Positions 34,755 through 50,753 of a stretch of DNA of 64,000 bases are shown in pieces (the first letter of the stretch is position 1; every line of letters starts with the position of its first letter). The notes beneath the pieces were generated by a model. It was not told where the DNA came from. It did no database searches and was given only the letters and a program-made list of their open reading frames with translations. This DNA is from Riptortus pedestris (taxonomy: Eukaryota; Arthropoda; Insecta; Hemiptera; Alydidae): the NCBI GenBank assembly GCA_019009955.1, contig CM032229.1, positions 83,627,001 through 83,691,000 on the forward strand, given 5' to 3'. The translations under genes were made by a program, and so were the position numbers.

Positions 34755-35589
34755 CTGTAAACATCGAAAATCATTTAGTACGTTTTTGTTCATATCTACG
34801 GGAATTATCTAAGTTAGAACTTAATTTGCTATTTTACCAGAATTTGACCAACAACTAAATACGTTTCATCCAAAGTTTGTTTTCCCTAGTGACTTACCCA
34901 GCAGTCAAGGACTGTTTACTCTCACTGTTTACTCTTTTATACACTCTGGCCATCTTGTTTTTTCTTTTAAACGTTTGCCTAGGTTCTCCACAATAAATTG
35001 GAAAAAATGTTGAGAAGGCGGCTGATGAAAGTGCTGGAGAGCTATGGAATTTTCCCCATCGTTGTAGTTTGAAGAATAGAATTACATTACGGAATGTATC
35101 ACGCTCACCATGCCAATTGACGATTTAATATAATACTTAATCTGGTTTCTGTTGAGTGGAAATGAATAAATTAATAATTCGGAATTGATAATTTGATGAA
35201 AATATAAAAGCTAAGAGATGGAAGCGAATTTATCCATTGAAACTGAGATAAACGGTTATGATGAACTTCAGTGACAAAAAATGCTATACAACCTATATAT
35301 ATCGCTATATAAAGTGCTACTAAATAAAGATATACAAATTAATTTTCATGGTCCAGTCGTATCTCTATCCCTTGAATTGGGCCCACTTTTTCCCTTAAGT
35401 AAGTAGTGTCAAACCTCTGCTTGTAATGATTTGTGATAGTGGTTACCCGTCGATTGGCTTTGTCGCATAAAAAAAAATCATAATAGTGCAAGTACGACCT
35501 TTATAATTCAAATTTGAATTATGTATAGGTGCTTCATTACCTTCTCCCTACTAATCAATTTTTAAAAAGTGAGCAATAACTCAACTACT

Positions 35590-36575
35590 AGCCTGTGAAA
35601 GAGCATTCAAAACTATTTTCGGCGAGTGAAAGCGGGAAAAGTCCTGCAATCGTTGCTAATGTGAAGTCTAAGCCCAGTACTATTGTTGGCCTATATTCAT
35701 CCCAAGCTGTCTTCATTCTGCTGTGGATGCGTGACATTCGGCATCTATGGAAGACAGTTACTCGTTCATCAACGACAAACAAATGGTATTGATAGTGCTC
35801 AATTACTTTCGAGATTGGAGTCAGAACCCCTCAATCCTCCAACATAAACAAAAAAAAATGAGCCATCGATCTAAACTCTCAATCTATATGGTCAAAGTTA
35901 AGGACGAGTTAGATGAAGATAACAGAGTTATGGTTGATACTAGTCCCCTCCTCAAATTCGTAATTGGCGTTTATTAAACATGAGAATGTTTGTCTCGCAG
36001 GTCTGAGACACACTAGACTAACACATTCATATCTAATGAGCAGAGATGAACCTATATGTTGCTACTGCAACAGAACGCTGACTGTAAAACACATACTAAC
36101 TGACTGCACACAAGTGAAAAGGTACCCATGACCCACAAATTTATCCAAACTACTTGCCGACAGTAGCCAATTTATAGAAGATTTTTTTAAGTATTTAAGA
36201 AATATTGGATTATTTGATGAAATATAAAAGCTATTATTTACGATTAAGAAAGTTGTATATAGCAAGCACTGTACGTGGAATATGTTTTGCCTCCTCCCAG
36301 TTTTACTATTTCTTTCAGTTTTTCTTTTAATATTTTTTTTATTACTTTTTTTTTTTTGTTGTTCTCTTTTTATTTTTACTTTTTCCCCCTCATGTTGTGA
36401 ATATACTAATAATTTATATTTAGTTTTGCCCATTCTATTTATTTAGTACATTTGTAAAATTTAGTTGTGTAAAAATTGTAATATTTATTTAATTTTTTAA
36501 AACTATACTCAAACATGTTAAAAGATGAATCGCCATTGTAGCGGCATCTTAAATAAATAAATAAATAATAATTTT
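35590..36575 (+). mobile_element. non-LTR retrotransposon 3' relic
   Basis: A frame near 35998-36130 reads LRHTRLTHSYLM, CCYCNRTLTVKHIL and TDC. This is the Cys/His region after the RNase H domain of Jockey/R1/LOA-type elements. The copy has stops and ends with GCGGCATCTTAAATAAATAA repeats. It lies between the divergent Gr-C and Gr-D, so it falls in their shared 5' region. Confidence 0.65.
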
Positions 36576-36579
36576 CGCA

Positions 36580-37062
36580 GGGCTCAGGAATGTAAGTAGA
36601 TTTCCCCTGTGATGGAATGACATATGGTACTTGTCATCTAAGCTCACCCACCATTTACTCTCTACTTCTCCTATAGTAAGAAGCATATCCAAACAGAAAA
36701 TGAAATAAAGCTGGAAGTGAGACGTTCAGTAACTCGGACACTCAAAAGGAAAAATTCGATGTTAAGAAGTGGGGGGCTTACTCATGATTAACGATATATT
36801 CAAAAGGTTTGTCCAAACATAAGCTAATTTATTTTCAATCTTTCAATCAGTTGTATGGTTTCGGTTAGCACAAAGAAAATCTATATATATTGATTCTTCA
36901 GGTAAACTCCAGTGGAGAAGAAAATAGATAAAGAAATATATGTTTTGTGGAACATTAAGCAAGAAAATTTCATTGGAACCAAAACATGAATACCTCGAAT
37001 AAGATTGTGTTCAGGAGTTAGGAGTTTTTTTAGGCTTAGGATTACTTTTGACAGAAAATAGT
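36580..37062. other. 5' flank of Gr-D with an F1 terminal block
   Basis: A decayed F1 terminus (GTAAGTAGATTTCCCC, about 36590-36606) is visible. No gene or definite promoter motif is seen. Confidence 0.4.
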
Positions 37063-41916
<4,854 letters not shown>

Positions 41917-42364
41917 TGGAGACATTTTCATCAATTTGTTCTTCAAATTCGTAGCAATTCTTGGCCACTCATAGATTTAATCACATAAATATTATAAAAT
42001 ATATATTATAAAATTAAATATCAATTATCAATAATTTTTCATTGAACAAAATTTCTCTAACTCTTTCACTTTTTATTTATTTTCTTGAATGGGTTATAGA
42101 TTTTGGGGACTCGGGTTTACCATGTGAGTGGGAGTGCAGATCTGGGAAACAGTTCTTAATAACAGGGTGTCTCTCTACCAATTTCTTTATTTAAGCACAA
42201 GGCCTTCTCTTGGGTGATGTATTACCAACTACTTAAGTGCTGTTCCAGCTGGTCCAAGAAATACACCAAGAGACATGTCCGCATTTTTGATGGCAAGATA
42301 GTGCCGAAGTTGGGCCTTGCGCTTTAATAAAGAAATTGGTGGGAAGACTTCCTGTGGTTGATAC

Positions 42365-42480
42365 CAGATTCCCAGGAATATTTCAGTGACAAACTCATTA
42401 AATAAAATCCTAAGTACCACCTTTTCTTGAAAATAGTGGTAATCTTTAGTAAACTCCTCCCAATTAACCGTGGAACACAA
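42365..42480 (+). mobile_element. SINE fragment, body only
   Basis: GTGACAAACTCATTAAATAA, then TCCTAAGTACCACC and CCTCCCAATTAACC align with the body of the SINE at 20551-20785. The tRNA head is lost. Confidence 0.5.
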
Positions 42481-42769
42481 AGTGTACGTTAAAAAATAAA
42501 TATTTTATTGAGCAAATTAACTTATTTATTCCTCCGTTGTGATGCATTATGAGCCTTAAAAAATGCTGAAGATAAAAATGAATTATTCTCAATACTTGTT
42601 TCTCTTCGATTCAGTCCCAAAATATAAAAAAAATGGGAAATACAATTAAAAAATTAAAGAAAAAAAAATCATTTTATCATGCCTCTTATATAATACAAGA
42701 ACATAACAAATAAAAATGCCACTAAGACTTATTTGATAAAATTGTAGAATTATCGTAATCTAATAAGTA

Positions 42770-43950
42770 AAAAGTCCGTCACGCAAGAGCTGCGTAAACT
42801 AAGCAGATTTCCGAAGCGAATATTTACAATAGATAAATCTACATAAAACACTACCTTGAATTTTAATGAAATAATTCAAATGGTAATGAGAAATCTTTCA
42901 GTCAATTTTCAAGTTAATAATCACTCTAACGGAATGTGTCTGAAACAGGCCAGCCAACCTCAATAAATGTTGTTATGCATGTTTTTTCACTATCTTAATT
43001 ATTAACCCTTAACCACTGAGGTGGGGTCCGTGTGGACTCCCATGGAGAGAATTGACTTCCCTCTTCCCGTTCAAGTTGAAACATGTCACTCCCCACCCCA
43101 GTACCTTCCTAATTCCTCACTTCCAACAGTTCTCACACGTTACCGGTTCTGTGCGCATCCCCAGTGACAATAAGTAATACCTGACCCACGCGGACCCCAC
43201 CTCATAAGGAGTGTGATTTTTTTCACCCATCCACCCCTCTTTATTTTCCAAATGATTTTTCCGAGTTCGAGTGTTTTGAGCGTGGACCATCCATCTTTTG
43301 ATGATATAATTCAGCAAGAGCTCCTTCGTGGGGATGAAAAAAGTGATAGTGAGGCTGAAGGTTGCGAAAACGCGCCGAAATCGTCTGTAAAAAATGTTTA
43401 TACAATTGAGGTGCCATTTTCTTTATTTTTTGTGAAATTTAAATTTTCATATTATTTTTTAAATATATAAACCCCTTGCAATAACTTTTTGTAAAAATTG
43501 TTTAAAAATGTTATTAAATACTGAAATTAAACTATAAAATTGCTGTTTTATTGCTGACCACTACCAATTTGTGTTTTTCACCCAAAAGAACATATTTTTC
43601 TAAAATATTTTTAACTTTTTGCCTAGATGTTAAATAAACAATTATAACAATATATGGCCATAAATTATTTGTCATTTAGTTTTTTTTTGTTTACAAAAAA
43701 TTATTGTTAAATAGAAGGTCCACATAGACCCCACCTCAGTAAAAGTAACTATTCCACGTCAGTGGTTAAGGGTTAACCTAGATATTTGCATTTTATGTTT
43801 TCGGCCTTCAGTAATCCCATCCTCCTACTCAAGTCATATTAACAATAAGCTGATAATATTGTTCTCATGGAACTTTTACGTTTTGAGGTAAATGCAAATA
43901 CGTAGCGCACGTGGGAAATCTGCTTGGGTTTCGCATGTCGGACTTTCTAC
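42770..43950. repeat. F1 family copy split by a piggyBac-type element
   Basis: The left end AAAGTCCGTCACGCAAGAGC lies at 42772. The right end, an inverted terminus (GGGAAATCTGCTTGGGTTTC), ends near 43950. The element at 43006-43772 interrupts it at a TTAA. Confidence 0.6.
43006..43772. mobile_element. piggyBac-type deletion derivative, TSD TTAA
   Basis: The termini are inverted and begin CCCTTAACCACTGA, flanked by TTAA at 43002-43005 and 43773-43776. This is the classic piggyBac target duplication with CCC ends. Inside, a frame at 43213-43470 (SFDDIIQQELLRGDEKSD, then SEAEG) looks like the acidic N-terminal start of a piggyBac transposase, and the catalytic part is deleted. The motif GAGGTGGGGTC(C/T)(A/G)TGTGGAC occurs near both ends and once more inverted at 43187. 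Confidence 0.75.
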
Positions 43951-44194
43951 AGGCGGTTGTTGACACCTGATTAGGAAGTCTTAATTTCCATGAAAAGGAA
44001 TAAGGAAAGAAGGAGAGTAACACGACATGAAGTTAAAAGCATAAGACTATTAACAAAGGCTCGAGGAAATTTGGGTCTCACCAGGAAAAGTGAGTAACCT
44101 CTTTGCATTTAGCTGAGCTACGGCCGTACCTTGTCTACGGCTTTTGTTAAGCTTAAGTATGTCTGTGGTCTGCATGATTAGGTCAGATAGACAA

Positions 44195-44307
44195 AATAAA
44201 TAAAGTCCGTCACGCAGGGGCTGCGCAAACTAAGCAGATATCCCTCATGAAGTTTTAACAATAGATAAATCTACATACTGCTAATACAACACCAGCGTCA
44301 ATATTAA
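44195..44307. repeat. left part of an F1 copy, interrupted
   Basis: Starts AAAGTCCGTCACGCAGGGGC and stops at the TTAA where the piggyBac element inserted. The missing remainder resumes at 46187. Confidence 0.65.
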
Positions 44308-46186
44308 CCCATTTAGGACCAACGTTCCATTTGTGGAACGTGATTTCAAAAACATTTTCTGTTTAATGTATACCTTGTAAAAATTATATCTCTTTGTAAT
44401 AATGTTGTATTAGCTTCCCTGCAATGAAAATGGTGCTTGGTTAACTGTTGGTAAGATTACATCAGCACTATTGGTTATTTACATGTGTCTCTTTAGTGGG
44501 TTTTGACATGACTTGATGAAGGTGAGTAAATATTTGTTTAAAAACTATTTATAAAAGATTATATGTTAGAATTAGTTAGAGTTATGTATGTCTTATTATT
44601 TAATAGATGCTATTGATTTATAAAGTGATATCTCTAAAATTTATGACCTAACAAATTAGAATGTTCCACTTGTGGAACGATGGTCCCTTACGGGTGCATC
44701 ATTTTTTCAAAATGTTTTTTCGATTTACGGATATGCAGTTGATGAAATATTGAGTATTTTGGGAGAAGAAATCCCACATCTTCTGAGGGCAGACGTTTAT
44801 GGGATGATCTGAATAAAAAATGGAATAAATATTTTCTAGGCGAAATGAGTCTTGGTGTCGACGAAGCCATGATACCATATTATGGACGCCATGGGGCTAA
44901 ACATCACATTCATGGTAAACCAATTAGATTTAGTTACAAAATTTGGTGTATATGCACACGATTGGGGTACCTTGTGCAAGGAGTTCCATATCAAGGAGCC
45001 AAGACAGGCAACAAACACTAATCCCTCACTTGGAGTAGGCGGTTCAATAGTAATTGACATTACATCAGTATTCGAAAGAAATACAATTTCTTTTTTGATA
45101 ATTTTTTACATCCCTTCCCCTTCTTGAAGAACTGCAGAAGTACGGATGCTGTGCTACAGGTACTGTAAGAAACAACCGGATCGGAAAAGCACCACTTGAA
45201 ACCACTAAAGAAGTGAAGACTAAACCTCGAGGTTACTATACCCAAGTTACCGACACCTCAACAAACATAACGTTAGTGCGTTACAATGACAACCATTGCC
45301 TCAACCCAAGCAGGAGTGCAACCAGTCGGCAAGGCTAAAGGGTGGAGCCAAGCTGAGAAGAAAAAAATTAGTATCGCCCAACCTTGTTCTGTAGCTGTGT
45401 ACAACCAGTATATGGGAGTGGTTGATAGACTGGACCAAAACATTGGCAAGTACAGAATAAATATTAGGGGGGAAATGGTGTTGGCAGCTGTTGATGTTTC
45501 CGCTAAATGCTTCTGTGACTAATGCTTGGAACCTTTATAAATTTACAAATATTTATAAGAAGGAGTCATTGGGACTGCTAGGTTTCACTCGGCGTATCAC
45601 CTTGACATATCTGCAGAAATACCGGAGGGAAGTCATCAGCCAACCAGTACTGGGAGGGATGTCTAGACCAGTGGATAAAAGAGTTACTGGGGAAGCCCGC
45701 TATGATAAAGAAGGCCACTTTATAAGCCCAGGGAAAAAGCAGGGCCGATGTAGATGTTGCAAAAAAAAATCAAAAATGATTTGTACAAAATTTGGAATCC
45801 CAATGCATGTAAACTGTTTTGTAAGTTTCCATAAAATTATAAAAAGTAATAACGGAAAAAATTAACATATTTGTAAAACACCTTTTTTCTAATTATTTGA
45901 ATTTTTATATATCTTATTGATTTTTAAACTTTTTAAAAATAAATTTAATGTTGTTTTTGTGTGTAATAAAAGGTATTTTTGAAAATAAATGAATTTTATC
46001 TACGAATTCTATATGCACCCTTTCAGGACTAACGTTCCAGAAGTGGAACACGCTGTCAACCTCCCCCCCCCCATATGCTAATTTTTTTCTAAAACCATAT
46101 TAAACTCATTGTTTTATATCTCCTAAGAAAGAAAATAACAAAAGTTTTGAGATAAATTAAAAATCTAAGGTTTGGTTCTTAATGGG
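44308..46186 (+). mobile_element. piggyBac-type transposon, degenerate, TSD TTAA
   Basis: The left terminus CCCATTTAGGACCAAC and the inverted right terminus ending GGTTCTTAATGGG are flanked by TTAA (44304-44307 and 46187-46190). The transposase is on the plus strand but broken. From about 44836 it reads GEMSLGVDEAMIPYYGRHG, then GKPIRFSYKIW (the DDE-domain block around a catalytic Asp), followed by stops. Later frames give VVDRLDQNIGKYRI (45418) and the C-terminal Cys-rich domain CRCCKKKSKMICTKF...HVNC (45749-45820). The expected N-terminal half is largely missing. A short palindromic motif, GTTCCA...TGGAAC, lies near each end and once more inside. Confidence 0.85.
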
Positions 46187-47045
46187 TTAAGGGAATAAAT
46201 ACAAGCGGGAATCGTCTCAAATGTAAACAAATATTTCTGCCAACGGCTCACCGGAAAGAAAAACAATAACTGAAACATATCAAAATACAACATATTAATT
46301 TTATTGAAAACTATGCACTATATTTAGGACTGTAATTTATATTTACATTTAATTATGAATCAGAATAATTTTTATCTCAATCTATCAAATTTGAATAGTC
46401 CAAGAATTTAAGATGTGGGGGGGGGGGTCACCGGAATACATTTGCATGTATCTCGTATAATAAACGTCTATGGAAAACAATATTTGGTTTTTAAGCTTCG
46501 AATAATGTGGTTTATTATATAACAGAGTATTGTTTATGCCACACTAGTAGAAGTGGGGGTTTACTGAAGGCTGAAAACTGAAAAATGCAAATATCTCGGT
46601 TAATATTCAAGATAGAGAATACATGTATATAACAATATTTATAGCACATTTAATGTTCAATAAGATTCATTCTATATACTTTTTCCATCCGAGTTATATT
46701 AACGGGGATATTTCGAATTTTCAAAATTCTCCCCCTTTAACCCCCCCCCCCTCCCCCTGATCCGATTTCAGCCCGTTAACGAACTTGATTTTTATTTTTA
46801 TATAAAACAACTAAATATCGAGTTCGGTAACGATAAAACGACTAAAAATCGAGCTTGGTAACTATAAAACGAAAATTGCGACCACTAGAGCGGTAACAGA
46901 CAAATATATATATAGTTTTGAACGGACCTCATTTTCGTCATCTACTAGGCAGGATCGATGGACATTTGAAGAAACATTTAGAAAATTGTGTCATGAGTAC
47001 GACTTCAATAGCTGATTTCCATTAAGTGAAATCTGTTAAATGAAG
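46187..47045. repeat. right part of the interrupted F1 copy
   Basis: Resumes with GGGAATAAATACAAGCGGGA and carries GTAGAAGTGGGGGTTTACTG, CTCGGTTAATATTCAAGATA and GACCACTAGAGCGGTAACAG. It then runs into ACGGACCTCATTTTCGTCAT and ends near GAAATCTGTTAAA. Confidence 0.65.
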
Positions 47046-47553
47046 GAAATATTATTTGCGGTGTAATTAGGCATATTGCAAGCAAATTGGGGGGCCATCT
47101 TAAAGAAAATGTACAAGGTGACACCCTATTCAGGTTCAAATTCATTTACAAATTGGAGAATGATTTTAGTTTCACCTTTATGGTCTAATATTCATTATTA
47201 AATTACAAATATACATAGAATGGACGAAGGTTAAAATTAATTAAAATTCGGTTTTTGAATGTAGGTTAAAAATAAACGGAACAACTGTAGAAATGTACTT
47301 GTCCCCACTTAAATTCTATCCAGATGAATTGGTTGGAATCATGTGTTTTCTTAAGTTTTTTAATTTGTCAGCCCTTTTTTAATATTTTTAATCTTTTGGT
47401 TGAAAATGAGTAGCACATTTTGAGTGGGGTTATAAAACAAAAATTAAATAGTTTTGAGTGACTTTAAGCATTTAAGAAGAATTGATTGACTCTTATTTCT
47501 GACGAATTTGAAACAGGAGTAAAGTTTATTAAGAAGATATCCTTGATATACAA

Positions 47554-47578
47554 ATGAACGAAAGCACCTGGAACAAAG
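47554..47578 (+). CDS. possible first coding exon of the zinc-finger gene
   Basis: ATG AAC GAA AGC ACC TGG AAC AAA G is followed by GTAATT, giving MNESTWNK plus one base. That phase-1 end fits the phase-1 acceptor at 50754 and would create an Asp codon at the join. A 25-base match is weak evidence, and other start exons are possible. Confidence 0.28.
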
Positions 47579-48224
47579 GTAATTATTATTAAGGTAAATT
47601 ATTACGTTTGGAATTTTAGTTTTAATTAATGCGGAAGGAGATTATATTACAGTTTAATATTTAAAAAATATATGAACTGAACAGTAGGCAACTCTTTATT
47701 TTTAATTGAACAATAATGAGCAGCTTATTGCCAACTTAAGATTAAAAAACTGCTTAACGCCGTTATTTTGTTTCCGTCCAAAGATGCCCCTTCAAAGATT
47801 AGATTTGATTTATCCACCAATTGCTCTGCTCCTAAAATACTTATTTAAATGCCACGTCTTATGAAGGAATCATTTTGTGGGAGTCAATTGTATTTTGAAT
47901 TAGTGGGCGGAAACTGACCCGACCAAACAGTCTTTGCAGGTGTTTGTTTGTCGGGTGTAGGGGGGTGGTTATTCGTGAAGTTTTTCAATCCATGCAAACA
48001 TATCTGATATTTTAAATAAATAAAACATAATAAATAATTAATGTATAAAAAATTTATATAAATATAGTTCATAACAAATCATTAACTTCTAATGATATAG
48101 GCCCCAGAACACTGGTTGTCTCTATGGTACGTATATTCTGGTCTTATCCTTAGGTACAATGCCTTCTAGAGAAAATGAGTACGCTTAGGACCGAAAAATC
48201 ATTTTCATTTTATTTATGCCTAAA

Positions 48225-48330
48225 TTAACAAAAAGAGCTCTTTCCCCAAACTGAATTTTATTTAGCGAGCTAACTAAATACATTCTTATTGCTCTCACAG
48301 GAATTGAACTCTAGTCTATAAGTAAAAAAA
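48225..48330 (-). mobile_element. probable old SINE copy
   Basis: On the minus strand, a B-box-like GAGTTCAATTCC is followed by TGTATTTAGTTAGCTCGCTA and AATAAAATTC. The order matches the SINE at 20551-20785 but is diverged. Confidence 0.4.
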
Positions 48331-48399
48331 AACATAAGCTAATCTAAATTAAGCTAAGAGCACAATTAAATGGGGTAAGTTACATAAGGCCTGAGTAAG

Positions 48400-50750
48400 G
48401 AGATTCTTTCAGGCACTTCTCCCTTTTCAAAATTTTAAAATCTTGTGGATGTTTGCACCAAAAACTGAAAGTTGAACTACCAATCATTTATGTCCCTAAT
48501 GATCACCTCTTCAAGTTCTGAGCTCTTTCACTCCTTATTGAAACAAACTAAACCATGAGGCCTTTCTTCAGATAAAAGGTATTCCTTGGATTTTCATCAG
48601 AGTCTAAATAAGACTTTGAATTAGTGTCATAAATTCGTTTTTTCAGATGTTCCTGGCTATCAATGTCAAAATCATAACCCAAAGGTATACATATTTCAAA
48701 ATATTTGTCCACTGGTTAATGATTATAGTAAATATATTTAGGCTTTTATTGATAGGTATATAATAAGGAAGTACATTTATTCTAAATATCATGTAGATCA
48801 AATGGAGTGGTGTAGGTTTAATATTAATACTCCATGGAGTCCATTAAAATTGGAATTATCTTAAGAAGTAGTTCTTGATACCACTAATACAAACCACACG
48901 GATACTCAGCTTACTTTGTCTAAACCTCAAAGATCCCGTAATACCCAGCTAAGACTAGAGGCACTTGAATGGCTTCGTTTTAATACACTTACTAGCTAAT
49001 GACTAATTTTAGTCTTGTCTAAACATTCTGTTGAGATCGGGTAATGATTTTCATCTCTGGTACTCCTTTGTTTCATTTTAAATAGTTCTAGTTGTCTTTG
49101 ATTAAGTACAAATAAGAGGAAACCACTAATGTTCTTCCCTGGTGTGTGAATTCAGGGATTCCGATGGAAATAGTGGTTACACAGCTTTGAGATCCATACA
49201 CACTTATAAATCAGGCAATAGTATATAATTGGATTTCTTATTTTCATGCACTTACTTTTAAAGTGAACATACTACATGACATTACAGTCCTCTTAGGACT
49301 CTGGTTTCTGCCACCAAACCATTTGCTGTGATCAGTAGCCAGATTGCTTGACTTGTAGACTCCAGTCTTTGCTTACTCCTCCCACAGGTCATCCAGGAAC
49401 GCCAGTCAGGAGATTTAAATCAACATTGCATTGATATCTTTCCAACAATTTACCTAACTGTGGTGACTCCTCGTTTCAGATGTGAATAGTCTGGTACTTA
49501 TAGAATGTTGACCTACACAAACTATTTAAGCACTGTTATTTAAAGTATAGTTGCCATGACCATCACACGATTGAGGCATATTAAACTCTATAGTTTGAAT
49601 CCTATTACCATTGTTTGAGTTGTGTTTCATGGTCTTTTTTTATACGTGTTCATCCTTTCCTTGCCTAACAACAAGAATATTTAATTCTTGATCTAGATGA
49701 ATTTTTTTACAATCTCAAAAGAACATGCACACATGCATTGCATTATCCTTCGTTTCAACTTGTTTTGCCTGATTTTGTCATTGATATAGTATATTCTAAT
49801 TGGGTATGCATAACATTTTTATTTACTACTAATTTGGAGCCTCACTCATTCCACTTGGAAACATCACCTTTTATCATGATATCTTATGGGCATAGAACAT
49901 ATAAAAATACATTTCTCAAGCCATCCTGTAATATCTGCCTTATATTCTTCCAGAACCGAACCCAATGTTGTGCATCCACCTAGGATTAAAATACTCTGCT
50001 GATTTCACATGCTGATACTTAGTTTCATTCCTTTCTGGCCTTGTTTTTCAAAACCAGTTTTTTTATTTTTTTATCTCCAATATCTAAATGGATTCCTCCA
50101 GGGACTTTATTCTTAGCTTTCTCCTTTTTTACTTAGAACTGAAGTTATTTCATATATTGGTAGATAAGGTGAGTATGCACTTATTCCTGTTACCCTCACT
50201 ATCTCTTACTTGGATTGGCTCTGACAGGGAATGGAACTTTACTACCCCGTAGTCCCCTGTACATTAGATGACACCTTTGGTCCAAATGTTCATTGTCGGT
50301 TAGCATTTTTCAGAAGATATTTGTAAATTTCCAGCAATTAATCTGCCCACTGAAGTGTCAAATAGTGTGTAACACTTCAGCGGTTTCTAGAACTGAACAT
50401 ATTGACTGTTTGCTTATCAAAGTTTAATTTAATACTCACTAATAGTGTTTTCATAAAGGTAAATACTACAGGTTTTTGTTTACAAGTCTTTGTTTATTCA
50501 TTAGCGATGATACAACATTTTGAATCACCCAGTTAATCTGCTGACTGATTAACTGAAAATTAATAATCTAAAGTAGTTGCATTAAAAGATGACAATACAA
50601 ATACCAATTTTTGAAGTTGAAGATGCAAAGAGGGTAAATAATGATGAGTAGATTTACTTCACATCACAATTACGTCTAGGCCATTAGTCGCCTATTGAGC
50701 CAAATAATTTCATATCAATAGATATAACTAAGCTATTTATATTTGTTTCT
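48400..50750. other. less repetitive stretch without a recognised gene
   Basis: This stretch has no microsatellite and fewer of the local repeat families. The short frame 49738-49983 has no motif. It probably belongs to the first intron of the zinc-finger gene. Confidence 0.4.
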
Positions 50751-50753
50751 TAG

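Noticed and set aside
36062..36433. 123-codon minus-strand frame rich in Lys
   Set aside because: It is antisense to the 3' untranslated end of a LINE relic, with low-complexity composition.
50588..50635. ATG-led candidate start exon (MTIQIPIFEVEDAKR) for the zinc-finger gene
   Set aside because: It ends in phase 0 at its donor, while the next exon at 50754 needs phase 1.
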